Shown: piece after piece, positions 1-12,700 of the stretch
Layout of the letters: every line of letters begins with the position of its first letter
How positions within the stretch are numbered: the stretch's first letter is position 1
Virus record (IMG/VR): IMGVR_UViG_3300047550_004903
Coordinates: 1-34,978 of that record
DNA from: a virus
Reading direction: 5' to 3' (one strand)
DNA: 34,978 nucleotides
Position numbers and translations under genes: made by a program
The notes under the pieces: model-generated
Told to the model about the DNA's origin: nothing
Databases searched by the model: none
What the model saw: only the letters and a program-made list of their open reading frames with translations

Positions 1-3000
1 AATTAGGATTGTAATAAATTACATCTCCAATTTTTGAAGTAAAGTTTGCTTTATATAACTTAAACTTCATATCTTCATATTGTGAAGCTGTCCATATAGT
101 TCCATTCTGTGATTTAAACAGACTCCCACCAATATATTGCTTAGTTACAATTGTAGATTCAACATCGGGAAAATCCTGTGTATTTACTGTCACTTCTCCG
201 GTTTTTGCAATCCAAAGTTCATTATTATTTGTTGTTGGTGATAGCACTACAATTGCATACTCTGTATTTGGTTGCAAATATATTGGAGATGGAAACTTAA
301 CATTTGTCGCAATTGATGCATCATCAGACACTTCAATATCAGAAGGATCTAATATGGCCCTAGCATAATCTTGAACTAAGTCTGCAGTAGGTGTTCCTAA
401 TTCAACAGTACGAATTTCTACATAAACGTTTTCTGTTGAATCCTTCTTAGCAAAGAATAAATCCAACGAAGTTAAAAATGCCCCAGTTTCATCAACAGTA
501 AATGATTGGGCAAGGGGATCTTTGCCTCTTCTACGTCTTCTTGGTTGTGGGGGGCGAGGTCTTACTTGAACTATAGATTCTTCAGTAGTTACTACAACAC
601 CAGAAGCATTGTAAATTCCAATAGCATCACTTTGTGGGGAAGAAAATTCATCGTTATTTTGGCTAGCGGTTATTTTTAAAGTACTATCCCCTGTTGGTAT
701 TTTAAATGAAATAGGAACATCTCTATTTGTAAAATCAGGAATATAAAAACAACCTGATATTTGACCATTGATATCCGAAACCAATCTAATATTTGTAACT
801 ACTGCAGTTGCACCACTAGTCTCACCAATAATTTGCTGTCCAACCGATAAAAATCCTCCAAATTCTCCAAGTGATTCTTCGGATAAAGAAGAAGTATCAA
901 TATTTAATATCGTTGATGTTGCAGAATATGTTGATGATAAAATTTGAGAAGTATTATATGGACTTGATGTATATTTTTTTGTTGGATTGTTGTATGGTCC
1001 AAATTTATGATTTGGTTGAGCACATCTTCCTCTAAAAGTTAGACGACGACCTTTAGAACTTTGCCCAAAAATAGTTTCACCTACCTCAAAAATTCCAGAT
1101 GTCATTGAAATTTCAATTAGTTTTGGAACAACGAAGATAGAACTTGAATTGTTGATGAATGGATAATGTTGAGTTAAAGATCTTAAACCCCCTGCTCTGA
1201 ATTCTACATTTCTTTCTCTAGCATAAGATTCTTCTTGAACAGTTGTTTTTAAAGATTCGACGTAATCATATGGTTTTGTTCTTCTATTTGCCAGTACAGT
1301 CCTAGATCTTGATATATAAACATGCCTAACCCACTCATCTCTTGAAGGATTTAATACTATAGACCCTTTATACTCTATATAATTGAATGGATTTACATTT
1401 TCGGTTCTTGAAGCAAATGGTTGCTGTATCCATGTTTTTTCTGTATAATTTAATGTAATTAAATCCCCAGTCTTTCTGACATTTTTATCAAGTAAAACTA
1501 AATCATCAGAATAATCTGCAGTTTCTGGATTTATACTAGGATCTAATGCCAATTGAGGTTTAATTGACCATAAATGTGACATTGGTAAGAGATTTTTCTT
1601 TTCCGTATCAACAGAACACTGAACATCACTATTCGTTTTATCTAATAAATCATTATTTTTAAAATCATCTACAAAAAATCCAGATTTAAATCTAGATAAA
1701 CCGTCAGCATCTTGTATTTGTAAAGTTTTTGTATCTAACTCCAGTAACGAAAGTGATGTAATTTCTTCTAGGTTTTTAATTCTAGTTTCAATACCACCAA
1801 TATCCCTCATCGTATATCTTCTATTGTCAATTAGTTTAATTTTAACATTATTAATCTGAGAGTCATATAAGTATGCAGGTAACTCAATAGAAGCAATATC
1901 CATTGCTTCTTCAATATTAGTAGGTTCCTTCGGATTTAATGACGATACACCTTTTATCAGAGACAATTGCCCTAGTTTGTTCAAAACAACTTTATCAATT
2001 CTAGGCAAGTAAAAACTATATCCAATTGAGGAAGATTCTCCAGGAGTTATAACAACATTTGGAGTTATTGACGTTGAAGTTCCAAAAGTTTTATTTTCAT
2101 AATAAAATGGTGATGAAGTTGTAGATGTAAATTCAGAAACCCTTGGTCTAAAATCTATTATATCACTACAGCGTAATGTAGTTATTGAACTTCCATTTGA
2201 ATAATTCACTGATGGTATATCTTTGTTATACCTATCTGAACCATATGAATCGACTGTGTAAATGTCACCATTATCGTTGGATGGTATCTCATAAGCATCA
2301 AATATTACTAATAATTGTTTATTTGGTGCTGAAAATTGAGATTTTCTAACTATTTTAGAATAATCATAATATTCATTTTTTTGACCTTTATCCAGATCAT
2401 ATCTATTTGTGATATTTAAATAATTGCCAAAAACTATACTTTGTATAGATAAACTAATTGCAGACTCTTGAAAATCTACTATTTCCCCAGCAATAAATTT
2501 CTTATTGTTTAAATAAACAAATTCTATGCTATTTGAAAATCTAGTAACTATTTGTGCTATAGATCCTGATGTTTTACCAATTATTTTTTCACCAAGAACA
2601 GATTCTGTCGATAAGTTAATTCCAGATGGGAATACTAGAGAATCTAAAGTTGGTTGAGATGTATTTAAAGATTCATAAACACACAAAATATTTACAACAT
2701 CTGGAACATTAAGAGAAATTTCAGAATCTTCTACACGTAGTCCATAATATTGATTATAAGTCACTCCATTTGTTATTGTAGAAACACCAGAAACTGACTT
2801 GTTTATAATTATTTTTTTGCTACGAGAAAGATTCTTAGATTTACTTCTTACTAAAGTTTTATTTAATGTAACATTAGCAGTTATATTTGATTGACTTGGT
2901 AATAATCCTGAAAAGGTTACCTGAGATCCAGCATTATTTACATCCACTTGATCAGAAGTCAGAGGCTCTATAGTTCCATTACTATATGAAATTGAATATC

Positions 3001-5197
3001 TTTCTTCATCAAATGCTGTAAAATAAGTACTTGTGATTCCTGCGATTTCCGAGTTAGTTATTGTAAGATTTCCATTAGAATCTGTAGTTTTTCCTTTAAC
3101 TTGATATGATATAATTAAATTTGACCTACCTAAATCTACAGAAGAAACATTTGTATGTGCTAGTGGAGTATATAAAGAAGATTTTTCCTGATCCCTCAAT
3201 ATTGGATCAACAATGCTGAAGTTTGTTAAAATATTTGATGGTATTGCACCATCAGATACTGACGTGACAGTAGTTCCTTGCCCTATTGTCAATGTAGATC
3301 CATCAGAAGATACTGATACTACTCTATTGTAAGTAGGTACAGACTTGTCAGATCTTTGATATTTAATGATAGAATCACTTCTAATTCCAAGAAATGATTT
3401 TCCGGGACAAGTTGCAATTCCTGTTGATCCCAAATTAGTTATTGATATACTATCACCTATATTAAATCCTTGTTGTACTTTATTATAGAGAACTGTATCT
3501 GCTATAAAATCTGTTGGTATTAATCCAGATGATACCGATGTAGTATCTTGATATACTGATTTTATATCTTGACTATTATACTTTATTAATGATTTTATAT
3601 TTCTTGAATATAACTCTGCACCATTTATTAATATTTGCTCACCTTTAATAAATGATCCAGAAACTTGTGTCAATGTTATTGTTGAAGAACTTGCATCTGC
3701 AACAGTAAATCCAGAAGCTCCGGAGCTAACACCCTTAATATATGAAGATTTTGGACATTCGGATGAATTTAAACTTTCATTTAAAGTTAGAGAAGTATAT
3801 ATTTGAACATCAAATAAATACAAATCCCAAATTGAGGCGTTATCTGAGTAAGCCGCATCAGTTAAACTATGGGAATATACTCTTGCCTGTCCGATATTGG
3901 TTCCTGTCCCAGAAGTTGTTGAAGATGATCTTCTTTGATTGTAAAAATATACAATATTATTTGAAGTGCTAATGCCAACTAAAGGAGTTCCATATACATT
4001 ATTAACTTTAAGTAAATTTCCCATTTCAAATGGGACAAATGAAGACTCTGATGAGGTTTCTCTAGGTTTTTCAACATCTAAAATAGTGTTTTCGGAAATA
4101 TCAATATCATATCCATATACATATGCCTTTATTGGAGAAATATTTACGCACAATAAATCATCTGAAGGTGTATTTCCGTTGACAGTTTTTTGATCTAGGT
4201 TATAAATTCCATTATTAGAAATACCATCACTTAGTGAATTTTGAACACTAACATTTGTCGGTATAATTGTATAATTTCCAGACTCTTCATAAGTTCTCTT
4301 AGCAAAATAATCTCTTATTATAGAATATGATGATTTATCTTGAATCTTTTTGACTTCCCCATCAACTATTTTAATTATTTCAATAAAATTTTTATCATCA
4401 AAGTCATCTAATTCTTTTTTGGTTAATTCTGTAGAAATTCTAAACCTATCTGCACCTGGAGCAGAAAAATTAGAGAATCCGGATGCATTGTCATTTAAAC
4501 TTTTATCTTCATTCGATGTTACGATTTCTTCAAAGACAGTAAATCCTACTCTATAAGATGTTTTGTTTGAATAAGGATCTAATATAATCTCAGATTTTGA
4601 AACATTTACAAAAGAACCTCTTATAAAATAAACACCATCATTAACTCCAACTGAAGATCCAACAGCGGTTGAATTAATACTAATAGTAGTTGCTACAGTA
4701 TTATTTTGATTAATAGTAGTGTTTCCATAAACAATATTTTCATTTACAATTAAATTTTCACCATCAACAAATTGTGAATTATTAAAATCAGAACCGGAAC
4801 TTAAATACTTTACATATAAAGTAACATATTCAACTCCATTTTCCGGTGGAATATTATAATTAACAACCGTTGCTGTTGTGCCAGATACTGTTCCTGATAT
4901 TTTTTTATTTACTAATTCATTGACATATAAAGAAACTGGAATTCCCAAATGTTCCGAATTTATTTTTACCGAATAATATTCAGAATCATAAGTAATTGAT
5001 CCTGGAATTACAAGAGACCCATCTTTAAATATAGAACTTCCAAATGACTCTATTTGATTTTGTAATATAGATTGTAAAGTCGTTAATTCTCTAGATTGTA
5101 CAGGATATCCTGGTTTAAATAAAACTTTATAAAAATTTTTATTTACATCAAAGTCATCAAAATATGGACTTACATTTAGATTAGTTTTTTGGGCCAT
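1..5197 (-). CDS. DUF4815-type virion structural protein, C-terminus beyond window
   Basis: An open frame begins at the ATG at 5197 and runs uninterrupted off the left edge (about 1732 codons present). The N-terminus (MAQKTNLNVSPYFDDF, then FKPGYPVQSRELTTLQSIL) is the typical start of the DUF4815 family of cyanophage baseplate or tail proteins. Near residue 1545 there is a Pro/Arg-rich linker (PRPPQPRRRRRG), followed by a C-terminal beta-sandwich-like domain beginning PLAQSFTVDETGAF. It starts 3 bp after the gp8 stop and has no promoter of its own, so it is probably co-transcribed with gp8. By gene order it holds the gp9/gp10 position of T4, a peripheral baseplate part; that equivalence is inferred. 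Confidence 0.85.
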   Translation of the reverse strand, partial: MAQKTNLNVSPYFDDFDVNKNFYKVLFKPGYPVQSRELTTLQSILQNQIESFGSSIFKDGSLVIPGSITYDSEYYSVKINSEHLGIPVSLYVNELVNKKISGTVSGTTATVVNYNIPPENGVEYVTLYVKYLSSGSDFNNSQFVDGENLIVNENIVYGNTTINQNNTVATTISINSTAVGSSVGVNDGVYFIRGSFVNVSKSEIILDPYSNKTSYRVGFTVFEEIVTSNEDKSLNDNASGFSNFSAPGADRFRISTELTKKELDDFDDKNFIEIIKIVDGEVKKIQDKSSYSIIRDYFAKRTYEESGNYTIIPTNVSVQNSLSDGISNNGIYNLDQKTVNGNTPSDDLLCVNISPIKAYVYGYDIDISENTILDVEKPRETSSESSFVPFEMGNLLKVNNVYGTPLVGISTSNNIVYFYNQRRSSSTTSGTGTNIGQARVYSHSLTDAAYSDNASIWDLYLFDVQIYTSLTLNESLNSSECPKSSYIKGVSSGASGFTVADASSSTITLTQVSGSFIKGEQILINGAELYSRNIKSLIKYNSQDIKSVYQDTTSVSSGLIPTDFIADTVLYNKVQQGFNIGDSISITNLGSTGIATCPGKSFLGIRSDSIIKYQRSDKSVPTYNRVVSVSSDGSTLTIGQGTTVTSVSDGAIPSNILTNFSIVDPILRDQEKSSLYTPLAHTNVSSVDLGRSNLIISYQVKGKTTDSNGNLTITNSEIAGITSTYFTAFDEERYSISYSNGTIEPLTSDQVDVNNAGSQVTFSGLLPSQSNITANVTLNKTLVRSKSKNLSRSKKIIINKSVSGVSTITNGVTYNQYYGLRVEDSEISLNVPDVVNILCVYESLNTSQPTLDSLVFPSGINLSTESVLGEKIIGKTSGSIAQIVTRFSNSIEFVYLNNKKFIAGEIVDFQESAISLSIQSIVFGNYLNITNRYDLDKGQKNEYYDYSKIVRKSQFSAPNKQLLVIFDAYEIPSNDNGDIYTVDSYGSDRYNKDIPSVNYSNGSSITTLRCSDIIDFRPRVSEFTSTTSSPFYYENKTFGTSTSITPNVVITPGESSSIGYSFYLPRIDKVVLNKLGQLSLIKGVSSLNPKEPTNIEEAMDIASIELPAYLYDSQINNVKIKLIDNRRYTMRDIGGIETRIKNLEEITSLSLLELDTKTLQIQDADGLSRFKSGFFVDDFKNNDLLDKTNSDVQCSVDTEKKNLLPMSHLWSIKPQLALDPSINPETADYSDDLVLLDKNVRKTGDLITLNYTEKTWIQQPFASRTENVNPFNYIEYKGSIVLNPSRDEWVRHVYISRSRTVLANRRTKPYDYVESLKTTVQEESYARERNVEFRAGGLRSLTQHYPFINNSSSIFVVPKLIEISMTSGIFEVGETIFGQSSKGRRLTFRGRCAQPNHKFGPYNNPTKKYTSSPYNTSQILSSTYSATSTILNIDTSSLSEESLGEFGGFLSVGQQIIGETSGATAVVTNIRLVSDINGQISGCFYIPDFTNRDVPISFKIPTGDSTLKITASQNNDEFSSPQSDAIGIYNASGVVVTTEESIVQVRPRPPQPRRRRRGKDPLAQSFTVDETGAFLTSLDLFFAKKDSTENVYVEIRTVELGTPTADLVQDYARAILDPSDIEVSDDASIATNVKFPSPIYLQPNTEYAIVVLSPTTNNNELWIAKTGEVTVNTQDFPDVESTIVTKQYIGGSLFKSQNGTIWTASQYEDMKFKLYKANFTSKIGDVIYYNPN

Positions 5198-5200
5198 TTG

Positions 5201-6745
5201 TTAGAATTCCAGTATAATTTTAATGTCTTCTTTTTGTCTAGAATTTCTAGAAATCAATGCTCTGTTGTCCAAATAAATTATTTCACCAGACTTTTTATTT
5301 ATCTCTGGATCTGCTAATCCAGAATTAAAAATAACACCCAAATTAATTATTGCAGATCCAGTGTTAGTTGTTATTCCAGAAAAATTGAGATCTATAGATC
5401 CAGAAAATGTATTTGAAATTATTGGATTAGATGATGATTCAAAAGATAATGTCTTTGCTGATGTGGATAAACCTACATAATCTGTTTGAGATGATCCTAG
5501 ATTGAGATATAAGGACCTATCCTGATAGTACTTTAAAACACCGGTTTCTACATCATATGATGCAACATATCCATAAGCTATTCCAGATGAAACTTGTTGG
5601 CGAATTTTATCACCAATAGATAAAGTTCCAGCACTATTAACGTTGTTTATTTTTATTGAATATAGGGAAGAAAATTGTTCATCAGTAAAAATAGTATCTG
5701 ATGTCGCAAGTGATGGATTTTTTATTATTCCAACCTGCGAAAACTTTGTATCTATTGGAAAATCTTTTGTAGAATCATCGAATCTTGCATAAACAAGAAC
5801 TCTATCAGATCCTAATTCTGAGTAAATATCATATCCATGACCTTTTGATGGTGGAATAATCGGAATCAATTCGGCAAACTCTTGTGGTTGATTTAATACA
5901 CTGGTTCTCAAATCAACCATACCATAAGTATATCCTGTGCCACCAGAAGTAACAGTTGCACTAACTATAGTTCCGGCATCATTTACAGTTATTAAGGCTT
6001 TACCTCCTACACCGTCACCTAAAATATCGACCTCTCCAATATTAAAGTAACCTAAACCACCATTTTTAATATATATTTTTTTTAATTGATTTTGTATATT
6101 TTCACTATTTCCATTCTCCCTCACAGATTGTATTGAGGGGTCTGTTGATGTTTCCCAATCATTTGGGAGAACTATGTAATCTGTAGAATCAAATTTAATT
6201 ACATCTGATGGAGAAATAGTAAATAAATATTTCCAAATATACCCATCACCACTTTCTCCAGCAGGAGATGGTTCCAAATCAGTAAAAGTTGGTTCATCTT
6301 GAGATGCATTTCCGATTGGATTTTCCCCAGACGAACCATTATCAATACAAATATATACTCTATAATCTGAATTTATTACATAGTAGTTGGCATCATAAAG
6401 TCTTGATGAATTTGTTATTGGAGATGAATTAAATAAGCTGTAGTCATGCCTATACATTTCATATCTTACAGATTTAGTCCAATCTACTCTTCTTATTAAT
6501 CTTCTCACATTGTTTCCGATAATTTTTTTGCCAAAAATTATCGTATCTTTATAATGATTGAAATAACTAAAATTGTCCACAGGTTGTGGAACATTTTCAT
6601 TCCAATTATCTGTCCTCCCAAAACCTATCCCAGATGGATTTGGGAGACCCAAAAATAGGTAATAAGAATTATCTGCGTTTTGAACAGAATCAACAAAATT
6701 TTTAGAATTTAATATTCTAAAATTATCTGAGACAATTGCTGCCAT
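5201..6745 (-). CDS. 8: Baseplate wedge subunit gp8-like (514 aa)
   Basis: The N-terminus (FRILNSKNFVDSV, then YYLFLGLPNP) is characteristic of cyanomyovirus gp8-type wedge proteins. At 514 aa it is longer than T4 gp8 (334 aa), as usual in cyanophages. The middle holds beta-rich segments of the form GGLGYFNIGEVDILGDG and SGGTGYTYG, which also occur in the neighbouring giant protein. It lies between the giant gp7-position gene and the DUF4815 gene, matching T4 order 6-7-8. An exact late promoter box, TATAAATA, lies at 6764-6771, 18 bp before the ATG, so it heads its own late transcript. There is little Shine-Dalgarno character. Confidence 0.85.
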   Translation of the reverse strand: MAAIVSDNFRILNSKNFVDSVQNADNSYYLFLGLPNPSGIGFGRTDNWNENVPQPVDNFSYFNHYKDTIIFGKKIIGNNVRRLIRRVDWTKSVRYEMYRHDYSLFNSSPITNSSRLYDANYYVINSDYRVYICIDNGSSGENPIGNASQDEPTFTDLEPSPAGESGDGYIWKYLFTISPSDVIKFDSTDYIVLPNDWETSTDPSIQSVRENGNSENIQNQLKKIYIKNGGLGYFNIGEVDILGDGVGGKALITVNDAGTIVSATVTSGGTGYTYGMVDLRTSVLNQPQEFAELIPIIPPSKGHGYDIYSELGSDRVLVYARFDDSTKDFPIDTKFSQVGIIKNPSLATSDTIFTDEQFSSLYSIKINNVNSAGTLSIGDKIRQQVSSGIAYGYVASYDVETGVLKYYQDRSLYLNLGSSQTDYVGLSTSAKTLSFESSSNPIISNTFSGSIDLNFSGITTNTGSAIINLGVIFNSGLADPEINKKSGEIIYLDNRALISRNSRQKEDIKIILEF

Positions 6746-6763
6746 TTTAAAAAGTTTTTTTAC

Positions 6764-6771
6764 TATTTATA
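6764..6771 (-). promoter_or_regulatory. T4-type late promoter of gp8
   Basis: Exact TATAAATA on the minus strand, ending 18 bp before the gp8 ATG. It overlaps the stop codon (6767-6769) of the upstream giant gene. This is the consensus read by the phage late sigma factor (gp55) in T4-like phages. The expected start site is about 6757, giving a leader near 12 nt. Confidence 0.8.
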
Positions 6772-9700
6772 TCGGTATATTTGGTCTTAATGCTCCAAGA
6801 CCTTCAAATCCATATCCTCTTCTTTGCATTACTGGGAATGATGATAAACCTGAATTTATGGTAAAGGAACTAACTGCAATGCCTATGGGTGATAGTCTTT
6901 CAAAATTTGACAATCTCCCCCAAGAAAATCTCCCTAACGGATTTGTTATTGATCCAAATGTTGAAATTCCAATAACTGAAGAATCTGACTTCACATTGCA
7001 TATAATTTCCGCATTCGCAGCTAATTTTGTTATGGAGTGGATATAGTAAATATTATTTAAAAATTGAGTTCCAACACCAATAACTGCAGAATTATCAGAA
7101 TCTATAGAAGTAACTCCAGATCCAACCTTAGTATCATATATGTAAATTGGGTATCCAACTTCCAGACCATCAAAAGTCAATGCATCTGTGCTCCTTAAGT
7201 TAAATTTGAGAGCTAGTGGATTTGAAAGTGTTCCTGTTGTTGTTGTAATTCCAGTAACAATCCCAGAAAATCCTTCTACATTTGCAACATTTCTAATATT
7301 TTCATATCTAACTGCAGGAGATTCAACAATAACTTGAACTGGAATAGAAGGATCATATCCAAATCCTGGACTAGTTATAGTAATCGGAGTAGATACTGAT
7401 CCATTAGAAATGTTTGCTACTGCGGATGCAATTGATCCAATACCACTCATTATATTTGGTGGTGCTGATATTTTTACATCAATTGATCCGCCAGTATATC
7501 CGGATCCAGGATTAATGATGCTTATCGATTGAATTGTTCCACCAACAGAAACAACTGCAGATAATCCTGCCGAAACCGGATTACTATTTTCGACAATTAA
7601 AACATCAAAATCTATAATGTCTATTGGAGATTCATTTTCTTCATATAGGAAAAATCTAGAATCATCAACAAATACTTCACTATCAGAAACATTTACATTT
7701 TTAATAATTTTTGCAGTTGGATATACTCTAGACTCTAGAGAATTTCTTGACTTATATACAGGTTGTCCATTGATTATATAATCAGATTTTTGTTTTGTCC
7801 AACTTAAAATTTTATAATTTGGTTCATCAGTTTCTATTCCTGGACCAAAATATATATTTGTTTCAAATTCATCTGAAGTATTAATACCAACAATTGTTCT
7901 TGGATTTTGAGATACTGATCCATATATATTATCATTTTTTATAGCCTGAACTGTATCACCAACCTTGAGAGTTTCCACAACATTGACAATATTACTGTCA
8001 ACACCTCTAGTTCCTCTGTAGAAGAATATCGCTATATTATTTTCAGGTTTTGGTGGTTCCGTAAATGTAAATGATGATCCTCCAGAAAATTGGTAAGAAA
8101 CTCCCGGATCTTGAATTACACCATCAATGAATATTAATAGAACAGAATTTAAATCTAATATTGGATTATTCGTTTCAAAACTTAATGTATTTCCTTGATA
8201 AATCAAAGGAAATCTAACTCTCTCACCATCTTGTAAAAACTTTATTGTATCAATATAATCAAGTTCACCTAATTCTATTGCAGAAAAAGAATCTGTAAAT
8301 ATTTCTGTAACTGTAAGTGTAAAATCACTTATTGGATTTGCTAATCTCGCGTCAGTTACTAGACCAACTGGTTTAAAAACATCACCAATTTCAAAACCAT
8401 ATCCAGGTCTAGTGATTTTGAATGAATTTACTGAAAAATAAGTAGATCCAATTCCCGTGCTACCATAAGAGGGTCCTACCTCAACACTCATAAGCAATCC
8501 AGTTCCAGTTTCGGTAGTTATGCCTGTAGAAAGTCTTGAAACACCGATAACTGGTAAATTTTCATATGAGGGTTCTGGAAGTATTAATTGTGGATTAGTG
8601 TATCCACTTCCACCATTACTAATATTAAACGATAAAGTACCACCTAATCCAACAATTGCAGAAATTACTGCGCCAGTTCCGGTTGAATCTGTTATTGATA
8701 CAATTCCAATATTTTTATTATATCCAGATCCCCAATTACCAGTAGTTCCAATACCAATAGAGGTTATTGTGCCACCAGATACTGATGCAGTCACAGAAGC
8801 TCCTACAAGCGGTGCAAATCCTATTCCATCGGTCGATCCTAGAGAAACAATAATACCACCTCTTGGTAATTGATTTTGATTTACATCAGTTTCTGAGACT
8901 ATAATTTGCCCATTTGAAGAAGTTATTCCTGTAAATACAATTTTTGTTTTTCCAGATTCTTCAACAGTTTCATAATTATTTCCTGAATTATTTTCAGTAG
9001 ATGGAGTTTGGAAAATATCATTAATAAAAACTAAATTACTACCAGGTTGAACTCCAGTTGTATTAATTCCCTGAACAGTTAAGTTCATAGAAACACCAAT
9101 ACCTGTAAATTGATCAGAAATATCGTCATAAATCACGTTAGTAGTATAATCTTGCCTTAAAAATACCCTTCCATTAAAAGATGATGCTGGTCTTGGTAAA
9201 TTAGTTTCATTTTCATCAGATAAAGATCTTCCTTTTGGTGCATTAGTAAAATAAATTTTACTTCCTTTAATATTATATGCCCCCCTATAAACCCTAACAT
9301 TCGTAGAATCAGTGTGAGATGTGGCAGAAGATCCTATAAAACCTCTTTCAACTTCCACTAATTTAAATGTTCCTATTCCAGTTATAGGACCAAATCTACT
9401 TTGACCCAACCCAACATTTACAACATCAACATACTCATCATCAATTTTTAGAACATCAAAAAAGAAAACTGATGATATTCCACTTAAAGAAAATATAGTT
9501 GTATCTATTCCAACTTGACCACCATTATATTGCAATGTATGTGATATTGGCGTATATTTAATTGGATTTTGAACTACCCCATCCAAGGATAAAACGGTTT
9601 TTTCAAGTTTTTTATACATTTCAAATTTGTGAGCATTTCCAGATCCTAGTGAAGTGAAGGTTACACCTATCCCAGACCCAGTAGTTGAATAGTCATATCT

Positions 9701-12700
9701 TGTAGATATTCTAAATTTATCTTCATCAATCTTGATGGCATAAACTTCTTTTGGAAGAATAGTTGTTAAAACTCCAACAGAATTTAAAGTAGATCCTATT
9801 CCAAGTGGTAATGGAGAAATAGTGTTGAATGTAGATCCCTCAGTATAAATTAATCTTTCTCCAGTACTAAAGAAATGATTTTTTATTGTAAATATACCAG
9901 TTGATGGATCTAAAATTGAAGAATTTGTCGGATTAAAAGTTTTTTCAAATATGGAGAAATTTTTATGTTCTAAAGGAAAACTATTTTTGGAATATCTATC
10001 ACCATTAATAGCATTGAAGAATGCTATAGAAACAGACTCTCTTATTTTCCCATATTCTAGTTGATTTGGAGTATTTAATGAGTCATATTCTGAATAAAAT
10101 GCCTGATTAAAAGATTGCAATAAATATTGGCTAGAATTATATTCAGAATCTGGATAGAACACTAATTCAACATTAGTTCCATTCAATCTACCACCAAAAG
10201 TTCCTATACCAGATGAATTGTTTATTGACAAGAAGGGGTAATTTTTTGTATATACATCTTCACTATTATGAATAGTTAATACTTGATGAAGAGCACTTGT
10301 GTTTCCAATAGATACTTTAACTATAGTTTTAAATGCACTTATACTTGATAAATCTTCAGATACTATTGTTGTTGTTCCGGTAGAAACTGAGAAATTAGAA
10401 TCATACTTTACACTTTGTGTAGAGTCTTCTGGTTGATCATCAGATAAAAATATGTAAGTTCCTATTCCAGATGCTGTAGATCCAAAACCTACAACCTTAG
10501 ATCTTATCAATAGTTCACTATCTGTACTATTTTCATAAGTTAAAGTTAAAATTTGAGAATCTATATATGAAGAAAATGTTCCGATACTATTTGATGATAA
10601 TGATGTATTGTCTAGAGTATCAAAATAATATTCAGAAATATAAGAATCTGTACCATCAGTAGTTAAATAGATGTCTACAAAATTAGATTCACCACTAGGT
10701 TTTTGTATAATTTGAGTACTAACATAAACTGAAGATAACTGGTTAGTATCAAAACTAATAATTGATACAGTTGATCCTATTCCACTAGTAGCAGCAATTC
10801 CACTTAAATTCACCAATCCTATAGAATAAGTTCCAATACCAGACTCAACAGATGAAAAATTACTCTTTAAAATTTTCACATCAAGGTCTGTATCGAAAGG
10901 ATCATCTGGTATGATCTCCAATGCATTTTTATTATTAAAATCTATAAATCCATTTATATCTGATATTTTATTTTCTGTACTAAAAATATTCGCTTTTTCT
11001 AAAATATAGATATTGTCCAGATCATTTAATGTAGATATTTCAATTAGTTGAATATCTGAAGTTTTTGGATCTTTGATTTGGATAAGAAAATCAGAATAAT
11101 TATCCGTATAAGTAATAATCTTTTGTGTTTCTGCTGTATTTGCTACCCTATTATCGACATTTGAAAATAAATCTTGAATATTATCAATCTTTAATACGAC
11201 GTTTGAAATGCAATCAATATAATCTGTTAATTTTTTATTTTTTAATCTTAAAAATTTGGAATAATTTGATACAACATTGGTGTCTAATACTAAGTCAAAA
11301 TTATTAATAGTATCAACTCGATTTTCATCGATATAATCAATTGTAACACTATCATTTGTTAAAAATTCTTTTACACCTACTGTAGAAGATGAAGAAACTT
11401 GTGTATCTGCAAAATTCTTAAGACCTATGGGATGTAGTAATTGATTGACAGGACTAGATATTTCATCATACTGTTTAGAACTCTTAATTGAATAAGATAA
11501 ATTTTGATAATAATCACTATCTATTGTCACTTGATAATAATCATTTAGTTTTCCAACATCAGATTGCCACCCAAAATCTTTTTCAGTATATGAATCAATA
11601 TTTAATTGATTATTTTGTTTTAAAATAGATTTAATCTCTCCAATTACCCCTGAAATTTTTCCTTTAATTATATTACCAATTTCAAGATTATCGTATTTTT
11701 CATCAACATAAGCATTTTTGTCTCCAGATGAAGTAATTTGCAAATCCTTCTCAACAAAAAATTCACCTTCCTTCACTAGTACTTTTTCACCTATGGTAAA
11801 TTTGGAATTATTTTGGGTAACTTTAAATTTAGGATAATTTGAATAATCTACAATTAAACTATTAATAGATGGATTAATGCTAGGAGTGCCCCCATCCGAA
11901 GAAAAATTAGAAATTTTATATTCTATGACTGCTGGATTGGTGTTGAAATAATTATAAACCTCAAAAAATACATAACCATAATCAGATGAATTAAATCCAT
12001 CACCAGATTCACTAGTATTTTGAATGCCCTCAACAAATATTAAATCACCTGTAGAAAAAATTGGTGTTGGAAATCCTAAGACTGGAGTTTCTATGATACA
12101 TGTAACAATTCCACTTGATGAGTTATAACTTACCGAAGTGATAGGAATTCCATTAGTATTATTGATAGAAAATACCTCACTTTCAATCGGACTTAATCCA
12201 TATGGAGTTTCCAATATTTCAACACTACCTATAGATGAATTATTCAATATTGGTTTAAGTTGACCATAAGGATAAACTTCACGAGTTTCCGAATTTAAAA
12301 TAACTAGCGAAGGTTCGGATATATAATTTTTTCCTCCATCTAAAACTTCTATACTTTCAACTTTATCGGTGTTGATTAATTCTAATATCGTTGGAAAATA
12401 TGATTGGGGATTTAGAGTGTTATCAACAGAATAATCATACCCCTGATTAAAAACTTTAATGTCTGCAACTTTACCTATAGAAGACGATGATAATCTAATT
12501 GAAGCACCCTTTCCATTTTCTGATAGTATTTTTGAAAAAGTCGGTAGTTTTTTATAGTTAAAACCATTTGAAATTATATTTATTTTATTCACTCCACCAT
12601 TTTCTGTTTTTGAAGTTGTTGAATACTCAAGAATATCACACTCATCTGCACTATATCCCAAAATAATTGGATTTTCCAACAGAGTAAATGAAAATGTAGT

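Noticed and set aside
8520-8873. Plus-strand Pro-rich frame of 117 codons within the giant gene
   Set aside because: Its composition reflects the antisense of Gly-rich beta repeats of the giant protein; no ribosome binding site or promoter.
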